A DNA stretch of 17,063 nucleotides, from the NCBI GenBank assembly GCA_023442845.1, contig JAEZXC010000072.1, positions 1 to 17,063 of the forward strand, in the 5' to 3' direction. The DNA comes from Actinomycetes bacterium. Lineage in GTDB: Bacteria > Actinomycetota > Actinomycetes > Actinomycetales > Demequinaceae. Both the position numbers and the translations under genes were made by a program. The notes beneath the pieces are model-generated. The model did not search any database, was not told where the DNA came from, and saw nothing but the letters and a program-made list of their open reading frames with translations. This document shows positions 6,796 through 14,492 of this stretch, piece after piece. Within the stretch, counting starts at the first letter, position 1. Each line of letters starts with the position of its first letter.

Positions 6796-7749
6796 ATGGA
6801 CTCCAGGACCTCAAAGGTCTCCGTGGTGGGAGCGGGCGCAGTTGGCGCCACCCTCGCATACGCAGGTTTGATGCGTGGCATGGCGCGCACTGTCGCCTTG
6901 TTCGATATCAACACGGCCAAGGTGGAAGCTGAGGCGCTCGACCTTGCTCAGGGCATTCAGTTCATGCCGGAAGCGAAGGTGATCGGCTCCGATAACGTCG
7001 AGGTGTGCGCTGACTCTGATGTCATCGTCATCACCGCTGGTGCCAAACAACAGCCCGGGCAGAGCCGCCTCGAACTTGCCGGCGCAACGATCAATCTGAT
7101 GAAGGCGATCATCCCGCCGCTTATCGAGGTGTCGCCCAACGCGATTTACATCCTCGTGACGAACCCCGTGGATGTCGTCACCTACGCGGCCCTCAACATC
7201 TCGGGGATGAGCCCGGCGCAGATGTTCGGTTCGGGCACCGTGCTTGACTCGTCACGTTTGCGCCACCAGGTCGCTCAAGAGTGTGACGTTGCCGTATCGA
7301 ATGTGCACGCCTACGTTGCTGGTGAGCACGGCGACTCGGAAGTCCCCTTGTGGTCCTCGGCCACCATTGGCGGCGTCCCGCTCAGCGAATGGCACGACGC
7401 CAGCGGACGGATCGTCATGACGCCCGAGGCGCGCGACCGCATCCGCCACGACGTCACCCGCTCCGCCTATCGCATCATCGAGGGTAAGGGCGCCACGAAC
7501 TACGCGATCGGCGTTGCTGGCGCACGGATCGTCGAAGCCGTGCTCCAGGATCAAAACCGCGTTCTTCCCGTGTCGACGCTCATCGACTACCCGGGGGTGG
7601 GCGAAGTCTGCATGTCGCTGCCGGCCGTGGTGGGGCGCACCGGTGTGAAGCACCGCGTCGATGTTCCTCTTGATGCCGAAGAGTCGGTGGCACTCGAAAA
7701 CTCGGCTCGATCGATCCGTGAGGTTGCCCAGCGCTTTGGCGCTGCATAG
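6796..7749 (+). CDS. ldh: L-lactate dehydrogenase
   Basis: This 317-residue NAD-dependent dehydrogenase interconverts pyruvate and L-lactate and regenerates NAD in fermentation. The Rossmann nucleotide loop is GAGAVGATLAYAG near the N-terminus, followed by LFDIN with the Asp that selects NAD over NADP. The loop AGAKQQPGQSRLEL has Gln85 where lactate dehydrogenases carry Gln and malate dehydrogenases carry Arg, plus Arg91. The DSSRLR motif supplies the Asp/Arg pair, and AGEHGDSE carries the catalytic His178. I chose the ATG at 6796 for its AAAGGAA ribosome site; in-frame upstream starts (ATG 6778, TTG 6769) would add a non-conserved tail. The gene stands alone between pcrA and a convergent exporter gene. 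Fermentative ability is suggested but not proven by its presence. Confidence 0.95.
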   Translation: MDSRTSKVSVVGAGAVGATLAYAGLMRGMARTVALFDINTAKVEAEALDLAQGIQFMPEAKVIGSDNVEVCADSDVIVITAGAKQQPGQSRLELAGATINLMKAIIPPLIEVSPNAIYILVTNPVDVVTYAALNISGMSPAQMFGSGTVLDSSRLRHQVAQECDVAVSNVHAYVAGEHGDSEVPLWSSATIGGVPLSEWHDASGRIVMTPEARDRIRHDVTRSAYRIIEGKGATNYAIGVAGARIVEAVLQDQNRVLPVSTLIDYPGVGEVCMSLPAVVGRTGVKHRVDVPLDAEESVALENSARSIREVAQRFGAA

Positions 7750-7786
7750 GTAGACGCCTGGCATCACGCCCACCGACGAACGTGAC

Positions 7787-7820
7787 GGGCGCCGCGCGAG
7801 CGTTAGCTCACGCGGCGCCC
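7787..7820. terminator. Strong hairpin between convergent ldh and MMPL genes, probable bidirectional terminator
   Basis: The arms are GGGCGCCGCGCGAGC and GCTCACGCGGCGCCC with a GTTA loop: ten perfect pairs, one C/A mismatch, then four more pairs. It lies 38 bases after the ldh stop and 10 bases after the stop of the opposite gene. There is no T-run on either strand, as is common in high-GC actinobacteria. Confidence 0.75.
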
Positions 7821-7830
7821 TCGCGCGTCT

Positions 7831-10020
7831 CTAGACGAGGGCTGGCTCTCCCGCCCGCCGCGCGTCCTCTGCGTCGATGCGTTGTGGCGCGGCGCCCTCC
7901 ACCTGGAGGTGCGGCAACCACTGCAACCAACGCGGCAGATACCAGTTCGCCTGACCCAGGAGACCCATTGCCGACGGCACCAAGAGTGAGCGCACAACGG
8001 TGGCATCGAGAATGACAGCGACCGCAAGCCCCAGTCCCATCTGGTTGAACTCGGCGAGGTCGCCCAGGGCGAAACCCGAGAACACCGCGACCATAATGAG
8101 TGCGGCCCCCGTGATGAGCGACCCGGTGCGCGACAGCCCGTAGGCGATCGCATCTTTCGTGTCACCCGTGATGCCGAACCGTTCGACCACGCGGCTCAGC
8201 AAGAACACGTGGTAGTCCATTGAGAGTCCAAACAGCACGGCGAAAAGGAACACGGGGATCCACGGCGCAATCGATCCCACCTGGGGCATGCCGAGAAGCT
8301 CGGCGCCCCAGCCGTACTGGAACACCGCGACGAGCACGCCATAAGCAGCTGCCGTCGACAGCACGTTGAGCACAATCGCCGTTCCTGCGATCACCACCGA
8401 GCGGAAGGTGATGAGGAGGAGGAGCAACGACGCTCCGAGCACGATGATGGCAACCCACGGCGCCGCATCGACCACGACGTCGGTGAAGTCAGTTGCCATT
8501 GCGAGATCTCCCCCCACATACGCCGTGGCGCCCGTGTCTCCTAGGTGCTCGGGGACGAGGCTGTCGCGAAGGGTAGTGAGGGCCTGTTCCGCCTCAGGGG
8601 ACGCGGCGTCGTACACATCCTTGGTGCTGATGATGGCGCCATTGGCAAAGAACTCGACGTCGGTCTCAGCGAAGGCCGGCGAACTCTCAACAGCGTCAGC
8701 AAGCCCGCGAACTGCTCCGTGATCGTCGCCGACGTTGTCGATCGCGATGACGGTGACGGCCTGCCCGTGGCCGAAGTCGTCAACGAGAGTCTCGACTGCC
8801 TTGCGAAAGCCCAGATCCTCCGGCAGTGCGTCGTAACCAGGGAACGCGAGACGCATCGACAGTGCCGGGGCAGCCAACGTGAGGAGGATGCTGAGACCGA
8901 GCAGAGCGCCCGCGAGGGGCCGCTTGAGCACTGCGCTCGCGATGGCGGACCAGACGCGGGGCTTGGCCCCAGGGTGCGCAGTAGGAATGCGGCCCTTGTT
9001 CACGCGGTGGCCAAGCAAAGCGAGCACGGCGGGCAGGAGCGTCAGGGCCGTCACGATTGCCATGACTGCCACAATCATTGCGCCCGTGCCCAGGCTCACC
9101 ATGATGGTCGACGGCACGACGAGCAAACCAGCAAGAGACACGAGCACGGTGGCACCCGAGATGAGGACAGCGCGGCTTGCGGTATTGCCGGCAATGGTGA
9201 TCGCATCGCGAACCGTCCGGCCGTGGGCGAGTTCCTCGCGATAGCGCTGCACGATGACGAGCGAATAGTCGATGCCGAGGGCGAGGCCCATCATCGAGAT
9301 CATGTTGACGATAAAGAACGACAGGTCAAAGACACTGCCAACGACCGCCGTCGCTCCGACCGCGGTGACGATCGAGACTCCGCCAACGAGGAGCGGAATA
9401 CCGGCCGCCATCAACGCTCCGAACACGATGAGCAAGACGACCAGCGCGATGCCGATGCCCACCATCTCGCCACGAACGAGGGTGTCCTCCGCGAGGTCGT
9501 CGAAGACCGCCTCGCCGCTTGCTTGCCCGTACGCGTAGACGTTGAAGCCGTCGCCGCCAATCGCCGCAAGGGCGTCGTTGATCTGCGCTCCCAACGCCTC
9601 GGGATGGTCGCGTGCAACCGTCGCCGAGATGAGTGCAGATCGACCATCCGGGCCCACGGGAACGCGTCCGCCAACGCTTGGCTCCGTCACGCTCGTGATG
9701 CCGTCGAGCGAACTTACTGCCGCAACGGTTTCGTTGATGACCGCGTCAAAGTCCGGATCCCCAAAGACCGCGGCATCGGACACGATGACGAAAGTCTCGA
9801 CATCGGGCTCATCGGATGTGTCGCCACGGTAAGCCGTGACGAGATCGTCCGCTTGCTCCGACTCCGTTGAAATGAGGACGCGTTCCTCTTGAGTGAGCGC
9901 ATCGCCAATGCGCCCCGACGCCATGACAGCGGCGGCAAGAATAAGGACCCACCCGAGAATGGTGAGCCATGGACGAGCGGCCGCCGCCCTCGCAATGCGG
10001 CCCGTGAATCCGACAGTCAT
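7831..10020 (-). CDS. MMPL-family (RND superfamily) membrane transporter
   Basis: This 729-residue integral membrane protein has two MMPL repeats, each with one leading helix, an extracytoplasmic loop of roughly 150-200 residues, and a block of about five helices. The proton-relay Asp-Tyr pairs typical of MmpL transporters are present in GLALGIDYSL (Asp251-Tyr252) and GLSMDYHVF (Asp602-Tyr603). Such proteins use the proton gradient to export lipids, peptides or drugs; the substrate here cannot be told. The ATG at 10020 has AAGGAG 7 bases upstream and begins MTVGFTGRIARAAAARPW just before the first helix. An open frame extends to 10254 but would add an implausible basic Pro-rich tail. The gene is divergent from a two-component system, which probably regulates it; that is inferred from position. 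Confidence 0.93.
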   Translation of the reverse strand: MTVGFTGRIARAAAARPWLTILGWVLILAAAVMASGRIGDALTQEERVLISTESEQADDLVTAYRGDTSDEPDVETFVIVSDAAVFGDPDFDAVINETVAAVSSLDGITSVTEPSVGGRVPVGPDGRSALISATVARDHPEALGAQINDALAAIGGDGFNVYAYGQASGEAVFDDLAEDTLVRGEMVGIGIALVVLLIVFGALMAAGIPLLVGGVSIVTAVGATAVVGSVFDLSFFIVNMISMMGLALGIDYSLVIVQRYREELAHGRTVRDAITIAGNTASRAVLISGATVLVSLAGLLVVPSTIMVSLGTGAMIVAVMAIVTALTLLPAVLALLGHRVNKGRIPTAHPGAKPRVWSAIASAVLKRPLAGALLGLSILLTLAAPALSMRLAFPGYDALPEDLGFRKAVETLVDDFGHGQAVTVIAIDNVGDDHGAVRGLADAVESSPAFAETDVEFFANGAIISTKDVYDAASPEAEQALTTLRDSLVPEHLGDTGATAYVGGDLAMATDFTDVVVDAAPWVAIIVLGASLLLLLITFRSVVIAGTAIVLNVLSTAAAYGVLVAVFQYGWGAELLGMPQVGSIAPWIPVFLFAVLFGLSMDYHVFLLSRVVERFGITGDTKDAIAYGLSRTGSLITGAALIMVAVFSGFALGDLAEFNQMGLGLAVAVILDATVVRSLLVPSAMGLLGQANWYLPRWLQWLPHLQVEGAAPQRIDAEDARRAGEPALV

Positions 10021-10248
10021 CGTGCTCTCCTTGGACGTACCGGGACGCCAGCCGCCCACGGACAGTTCGAACGTAGAAGTCGTCACGGCACGGGGTCTGC
10101 CCGCTTGAGAGGGTTTCCAGGTTGCCCGCCGGGGGATTCCCGTGTGCCTCACGCGAGGGAGTGCCCGTCGCCGTTCCCTCGGATGGGGGAAGGGGAAATC
10201 GGCCGCGCGAGTGTGGGCGAAGACGCGTGGGGTTGGCACGATGGGGCC
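10021..10248. promoter_or_regulatory. Divergent intergenic region between the MMPL and second kinase genes
   Basis: These 228 bases separate two divergent genes and must contain both promoters. Short symmetric G/C-tract elements are visible: GGGATTCCC at 10133-10141 and TTCCC-N8-GGGAA at 10174-10191. They are candidate binding sites for the adjacent NarL-type regulator, but I know no matching consensus. CACGAT at 10237-10242 sits six bases before the kinase ATG and could be a weak -10 for a leaderless transcript. Confidence 0.35.
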
Positions 10249-11613
10249 ATGCATCCACTCGCGCGTTACTTCGCAATGGTGTGGGACCGAACCACGTGGC
10301 GCGCCATCGCGTATCTCTTGGCGGGATTGCCGCTGGGGATTACGTGGTTCGTGTACTCGGTGACCATGTTGGCCACGGGTGCGGCCCTCGTCGTCGTGTG
10401 GGTGGGCATTCCCCTCATCCTCATGACGGTCGCGAGCATGCGCTTTATCGGTGCCGCCGAGCGCGCCATGGCCAACCGGATGATTGATGCCGGGATTGCG
10501 ACTCCCGGGCCCCGAACCCGCTCCACGCCGAGCGGCAACGTCGCGAGTGGGCCGGTGCGGTGGAGTTTGTCGGTGCTGACCGACGACTACGCGTGGCGCG
10601 TGTGCCTGTGGACCATCATGCGCATCGTCTTGGGGCCGATCGGCTTTGTCACGGCGCTGCTTGCGGTCGTCTTGCCGCTCAGCTTTGTCATCGCGATCGG
10701 CGAGGCGATTGCGGGCCTTGCGGGGGGCGCCGAATGGATGTTTGGTGCGGGCAACGCCGATGTGGCGCGCACTGTGAGCTTCTGGGTGCTGATGGGCTCA
10801 CCGATCCTCATCGGCCTCGCGCCGATGTTTGCGTGGGCGGTGCGCGGGGTCGCCGCCTTCCACCGGCCTCTCGCGCGATGGGCGCTTGGGCCGTGTCTAC
10901 GGGACGAGGCGGCGGAGGCGACGGCGCGTGCCGAGGTGGCCGAGGAACAAGTTCGTATCGACCAGGAACTGCACGACAGCATCGGCCACATGATCACGAT
11001 GAACGTGATCCAAGCGGGTGCGGGAGCGCATGTGTTTGATACCGATCCGGCATTCGCACGCCAGGCTCTGAAGAACATCGAGGAGCGGGGGCGCGCGGCG
11101 ATGGGTGAACTGGACCGCATCATCGCCGAAATTCGGGGTGACCAACCCGAAAGCCGAGCGCCGCTACCCGGTATCGACGACATTGGTGACCTCATCGAGG
11201 CATCCCGCTCCGCCGGCATGGTCATTGAGGCAGAGCTCGACCCACCCCACGTCCAGAACGCGCTCGGTCGCGCCGCATTCGGGGTGGTTCGAGAGGCCCT
11301 GACGAATGTCGCAAAGCATGCCCCAGGGGCGCCGGTGCGCGTCATGGTCGGGGAGGACTCGGGTGCCTTGACGATTGCCGTACTAAACGGACCCGCCCCG
11401 CGTGGAGCCCGCCCAGCGACCTCGGGAACTGGTGGGCGCGGGGTCGCTGGGATGCGTGACCGCATCGAACTCCTCGGCGGCAAGCAACACATTGGCGCGA
11501 CGCGCGGCGGCGGTTTTGAGGTGCTGGCGGTGCTGCCCCTCGGTGCCTCCTTGGAACTGGACGGGACGTGGGACTCGTGGTGGCGTCGGCTTCGTGAGAA
11601 AGTGGCCGCGTGA
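10249..11613 (+). CDS. Sensor histidine kinase with putative sensor domain (PF13796-like) and HisKA_3
   Basis: This is a 454-residue kinase. The N-terminal region opens MHPLARYFAMVWDRTTW and has a tight helical pair at about 19-60, matching the actinobacterial 'putative sensor' family. More hydrophobic segments lie at about 115-155 and 175-203. The phosphotransfer helix contains LHDSIGHM with His242 as the probable phosphoacceptor. The ATPase part has the N-box REALTNVAKHA (Asn353) and the G-box GTGGRGVAGMRDRIELLGG. The G1 box is degenerate (AVLNGPAPRGA in place of a canonical DxGxG). The frame is open upstream to 9889, but the ATG at 10249 is where the family similarity begins. No ribosome site is seen. 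The stop overlaps the regulator's GTG by four bases. The signal is unknown; the divergent exporter suggests an envelope or toxic-compound cue. Confidence 0.9.
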   Translation: MHPLARYFAMVWDRTTWRAIAYLLAGLPLGITWFVYSVTMLATGAALVVVWVGIPLILMTVASMRFIGAAERAMANRMIDAGIATPGPRTRSTPSGNVASGPVRWSLSVLTDDYAWRVCLWTIMRIVLGPIGFVTALLAVVLPLSFVIAIGEAIAGLAGGAEWMFGAGNADVARTVSFWVLMGSPILIGLAPMFAWAVRGVAAFHRPLARWALGPCLRDEAAEATARAEVAEEQVRIDQELHDSIGHMITMNVIQAGAGAHVFDTDPAFARQALKNIEERGRAAMGELDRIIAEIRGDQPESRAPLPGIDDIGDLIEASRSAGMVIEAELDPPHVQNALGRAAFGVVREALTNVAKHAPGAPVRVMVGEDSGALTIAVLNGPAPRGARPATSGTGGRGVAGMRDRIELLGGKQHIGATRGGGFEVLAVLPLGASLELDGTWDSWWRRLREKVAA

Positions 11614-12266
11614 GGATCCTCATCGCGGACGATGACCCGTTAGTGCGCATGGGCTTGCGCGCCATCATGACGTCCCAGGAGGGGTGGGAGGTCGTTGCCG
11701 AAGCTGGCGACGGTGAGCAGGCACTTGAAGGAGTCGCCGCACACGAGCCCGACGTTGCCCTCATGGACATTCGGATGCCGCGGATGGACGGGCTCGCGGC
11801 AACCCGGCACCTGACGTCATCACACCCCAACACGCGCGTGCTCGTCCTCACGACCTTTGAGGTGGATGAGTACGTCTTTGAAGCGATGCGATCGGGCGCC
11901 TCTGGTTTTGTCCTCAAGCGCATGCCCCCCGCAGAGTTGATTGAGGCAGTGCGGGTGGTGGCAGCCGGAGAGTCGTTGCTGTTTCCCGCCTCGACTCGGC
12001 GCGTTATCGAGAGATTCGCGAAGACGTCAAACTCGGCGACGCTTCCTGATCTCACCGAGCGCGAAGGGGACGTGCTGCGCCTGCTCGCGCGCGGGCTGTC
12101 AAACAGCGAAATCGCGGCACAGCTGTTTGTGTCCCTTGAGACGGTTAAGAGCCATGTCGCATCGATTCTTATGAAGACGGGCGTGCGCGACCGTACACAA
12201 GCCGTGATCGCGGCGTATGAGGCGGGCTTTGTGAGGCCGGGTGATTCGGCCGACGATGGTGCGTAG
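11610..12266 (+). CDS. Response regulator, NarL/LuxR family, partner of the preceding kinase
   Basis: This 218-residue protein has a receiver domain with the acidic cluster Asp7-Asp8-Asp9, phosphoacceptor Asp53 (ALMDIRMPRMDG), the Thr pair in VLVLTTFE and the conserved Lys in GFVLKRMPP. The LuxR-type helix-turn-helix is near 147-207 (LTEREGDVLRLLARGLSNSEIA, then LETVKSHVASILMK). The GTG start overlaps the kinase stop (GTGA), so translation is coupled. It should control transcription, most simply of the divergent MMPL gene and of its own operon; that is inferred from layout. Confidence 0.93.
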   Translation: MRILIADDDPLVRMGLRAIMTSQEGWEVVAEAGDGEQALEGVAAHEPDVALMDIRMPRMDGLAATRHLTSSHPNTRVLVLTTFEVDEYVFEAMRSGASGFVLKRMPPAELIEAVRVVAAGESLLFPASTRRVIERFAKTSNSATLPDLTEREGDVLRLLARGLSNSEIAAQLFVSLETVKSHVASILMKTGVRDRTQAVIAAYEAGFVRPGDSADDGA

Positions 12267-12278
12267 AGCGCACAGGCG

Positions 12279-12308
12279 TTCGAGGCAGAGGGGCGTCGCT
12301 ACTAGGCT
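12279..12308 (+). promoter_or_regulatory. Probable sucCD promoter (TTCGAG-N18-TAGGCT)
   Basis: TAGGCT at 12303-12308 repeats the -10 seen before ldh. TTCGAG at 12279-12284 is a reasonable -35 with 18-base spacing. The element lies 56 bases before the sucC ATG, within the 97-base gap after the response regulator, and implies that sucCD is transcribed on its own. Confidence 0.5.
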
Positions 12309-12363
12309 GGGCGCAACGTCCCAGTAGGTGCGCTGACCGCGCCACAATGCGTGAAGGATTTCG

Positions 12364-13530
12364 ATGGACCTCTACGAATACCAAGCGCGCGACCTGTTCG
12401 AGAAGCACGGCGTACCCGTGCTCCCCGGGATCGTCGCCACCACCGCTGACCAAGCCCGCGCTGCGGCCGAAAAGCTCGGCGGCGGCACCGTCGTCGTCAA
12501 GGCCCAGGTGAAGACCGGTGGGCGTGGCAAGGCAGGCGGCGTCAAGGTGGTGCACAACCCAGCCGACGCTGAGGCGGCGGCGCAGGCAATTTTGGGGATG
12601 GACATCAAGGGGCACACGGTCCACCGGGTGATGATCGCAGCGGGAGCCAAGATCGCTCAGGAGTTCTACTTCTCCGTTCTGCTTGATCGCGCGGAACGTC
12701 GCTATTTGGCGATGTGCTCGGTCGAAGGCGGCATGGAGATTGAGCAGCTTGCCGTAGAAAAGCCCGAGGCGCTCGCCCGCGTGGCGGTTGACCCGCTCAC
12801 CGGCATCGATGCTGCGAAGGCTGCCGAAATCGTCTCTGCCGCCGGCTTCCCTGCCGAGCTCGCGGACAAGGTTGCCGATGTCATCGTCAAGCTCTGGGGT
12901 GTGTACGCGGCTGAAGACGCGACGCTCGTTGAGGTCAACCCGCTCGTCCTCACGGAAGACGGCGAGGTCATCGCGCTTGACGGCAAGGTCACTCTCGACG
13001 AAAACGCCGCCTTCCGTCACGCGGACCACGAGGCGCTCGAAGACAAGGACGCAGCGGACCCGCTCGAGGCGAAGGCGAAGGCGCTTGACCTCAACTATGT
13101 GAAGCTCGACGGTTCCGTGGGCATCATCGGCAACGGCGCAGGCCTTGTCATGTCGACCCTCGACGTCGTCGCGTATGCGGGCGAGAAGCACGGTGGCGTG
13201 GCCCCCGCGAACTTCCTCGACATCGGCGGTGGCGCCTCCGCTGAGGTGATGGCCAACGGCCTCGACGTCATTCTTGGCGACGCACAGGTGAAGTCGGTAT
13301 TCGTCAATGTCTTTGGTGGGATTACCTCGTGTGTTGAGGTAGCGCGCGGCATCGTCGGCGCGCTCGAAACCCTCGGGGACAGCGCAACCAAGCCGCTCGT
13401 CGTACGTCTCGATGGCAACGCCGTTGACGAGGGGCGTGCGATTCTTGCCGCCGCCAACCACCCGCTCGTGACCATCGTCGACACCATGGACGGCGCCGCG
13501 GCCAAGGCCGCTGAGCTCGCCGCCGCTTAA
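12364..13530 (+). CDS. sucC: Succinyl-CoA synthetase (ADP-forming) subunit beta
   Basis: This 388-residue subunit, with SucD, converts succinyl-CoA to succinate with substrate-level formation of a nucleoside triphosphate in the TCA cycle. The N-terminal ATP-grasp domain starts MDLYEYQARDLFEKHGVPVLPG and includes VVKAQVKTGGRGKAGGVK. The metal and nucleotide region EVNPLV is at 190-195. The family signature GNGAGLVMSTLD starts at 256, and the C-terminal power-helix segment is VNVFGGITSCVEVARGI. Length is normal for the family. The ATG is preceded by GAAGGA at 5 bases. It is followed 10 bases later by sucD, so the two form an operon. Confidence 0.97.
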   Translation: MDLYEYQARDLFEKHGVPVLPGIVATTADQARAAAEKLGGGTVVVKAQVKTGGRGKAGGVKVVHNPADAEAAAQAILGMDIKGHTVHRVMIAAGAKIAQEFYFSVLLDRAERRYLAMCSVEGGMEIEQLAVEKPEALARVAVDPLTGIDAAKAAEIVSAAGFPAELADKVADVIVKLWGVYAAEDATLVEVNPLVLTEDGEVIALDGKVTLDENAAFRHADHEALEDKDAADPLEAKAKALDLNYVKLDGSVGIIGNGAGLVMSTLDVVAYAGEKHGGVAPANFLDIGGGASAEVMANGLDVILGDAQVKSVFVNVFGGITSCVEVARGIVGALETLGDSATKPLVVRLDGNAVDEGRAILAAANHPLVTIVDTMDGAAAKAAELAAA

Positions 13531-13540
13531 GGAGCATCTC

Positions 13541-14422
13541 GTGGCAATTTTCCTCACCAAGGATTCAAAGGTTGTCGTCCAGGGCATGACCGGCTCGGAA
13601 GGCATGAAGCACACCACCCGCATGCTTGCCGCAGGCACCCAGATTGTGGGCGGCGTGAACCCCCGCAAGGCCGGTGAGCAGGTGGCATTCCCCGGCGACG
13701 TGACGATCCCCGTCTTCGGCACGGTTGCCGACGCCATGGCAGCGACGGGTGCTGATGTCTCGGTGGTCTTTGTGCCCCCGGCCTTCACGAAGGCTGCGGT
13801 CATCGAGGCGGTTGATGCTGGAATGCCGCTCATCGTCATCATCACTGAGGGCGTGCCGGTTGCAGACACCGCCGAGTTCTTCACCTATGCGCGGGCCAAG
13901 GGCACACGTCTCATCGGGCCCAATTGCCCCGGTCTCATTACGCCGGGTCAGTCCAACGTGGGCATCACCCCGGCCGACATCACTGGTCCGGGACGTATTG
14001 GCCTCGTGTCAAAGTCCGGCACCTTGACCTATCAGATGATGTTCGAGCTGCGTGACATCGGCTTCTCGACGGCCGTGGGCATCGGCGGTGACCCCATCGT
14101 CGGCACCACCCATATCGACTGCTTGCAGGCCTTCCAGGACGACCCCGACACCGACGGAATTGTGATGATCGGCGAGATCGGCGGCGACGCCGAAGAGCGT
14201 GCCGCGGCGTACATCAAGGAGCACATCACAAAGCCCGTCGTGGGCTATGTCGCCGGATTTGAGGCCCCCGAGGGCAAGACGATGGGTCACGCAGGTGCGA
14301 TTGTGTCCGGCTCCGTCGGCACCGCGCAGGCGAAGAAGGAAGCGCTCGAAGCGGCGGGCGTCAAGGTCGGCAAGACGCCGACCGAGACGGCACGGCTCAT
14401 GCGCGAGATTCTGGCGGGTTAA
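13541..14422 (+). CDS. sucD: Succinyl-CoA synthetase (ADP-forming) subunit alpha
   Basis: This 293-residue CoA-binding and phosphorylated subunit partners SucC. The CoA-binding Rossmann part is at the N-terminus (KVVVQGMTGSEGMKHT, then VGGVNPRKAG). RLIGPNCPGLITP and GLVSKSGTLTYQM are characteristic segments. The active-site histidine that becomes phosphorylated is His250 in MGHAGAIVSGSVGTAQAK. The start is a GTG at 13541 with AAGGAG 6 bases upstream, right at the sucC stop. A strong hairpin follows the stop, so the operon probably ends here. Confidence 0.97.
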   Translation: MAIFLTKDSKVVVQGMTGSEGMKHTTRMLAAGTQIVGGVNPRKAGEQVAFPGDVTIPVFGTVADAMAATGADVSVVFVPPAFTKAAVIEAVDAGMPLIVIITEGVPVADTAEFFTYARAKGTRLIGPNCPGLITPGQSNVGITPADITGPGRIGLVSKSGTLTYQMMFELRDIGFSTAVGIGGDPIVGTTHIDCLQAFQDDPDTDGIVMIGEIGGDAEERAAAYIKEHITKPVVGYVAGFEAPEGKTMGHAGAIVSGSVGTAQAKKEALEAAGVKVGKTPTETARLMREILAG

Positions 14423-14437
14423 GTAAGCGCCACTCGG

Positions 14438-14472
14438 CATCGGTCGCGCGCCGATCCCGGCGGCGACCGATG
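14438..14472. terminator. Hairpin after sucD, probable terminator
   Basis: CATCGGTCGC (14438-14447) pairs perfectly with GCGACCGATG (14463-14472). Inside it, CGCCG pairs with CGGCG around a four-base ATCC loop, with a single bulged G between the two stems. It starts 15 bases after the sucD stop and has no T-run. It occupies the GTG at 14472, which argues that perM starts at the later ATG. Confidence 0.75.
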
Positions 14473-14492
14473 TGGCGGGTCACCATAGCGGC

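Noticed and set aside
6796..7749. Malate dehydrogenase instead of lactate dehydrogenase.
   Set aside because: The specificity loop carries Gln, not Arg, and the AGEHGDSE active-site segment is that of lactate dehydrogenases.
8545..9870. A 441-codon plus-strand open frame.
   Set aside because: It is antisense to the MMPL gene, and its product is a polar His/Asp/Arg-rich sequence typical of high-GC shadow frames.
10021..10254. Upstream extension of the MMPL protein to a start at 10254.
   Set aside because: It would add a basic Pro-rich tail and overlap the second kinase's start. The ATG at 10020 has a good ribosome site.
12169..13884. A 571-codon minus-strand open frame.
   Set aside because: It is antisense to sucC and the start of sucD, with no recognisable domain. 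SucC and SucD are unmistakable on the plus strand.
14472..14492. GTG start for perM at 14472.
   Set aside because: The codon forms the last base pair of a strong hairpin and has no ribosome site.
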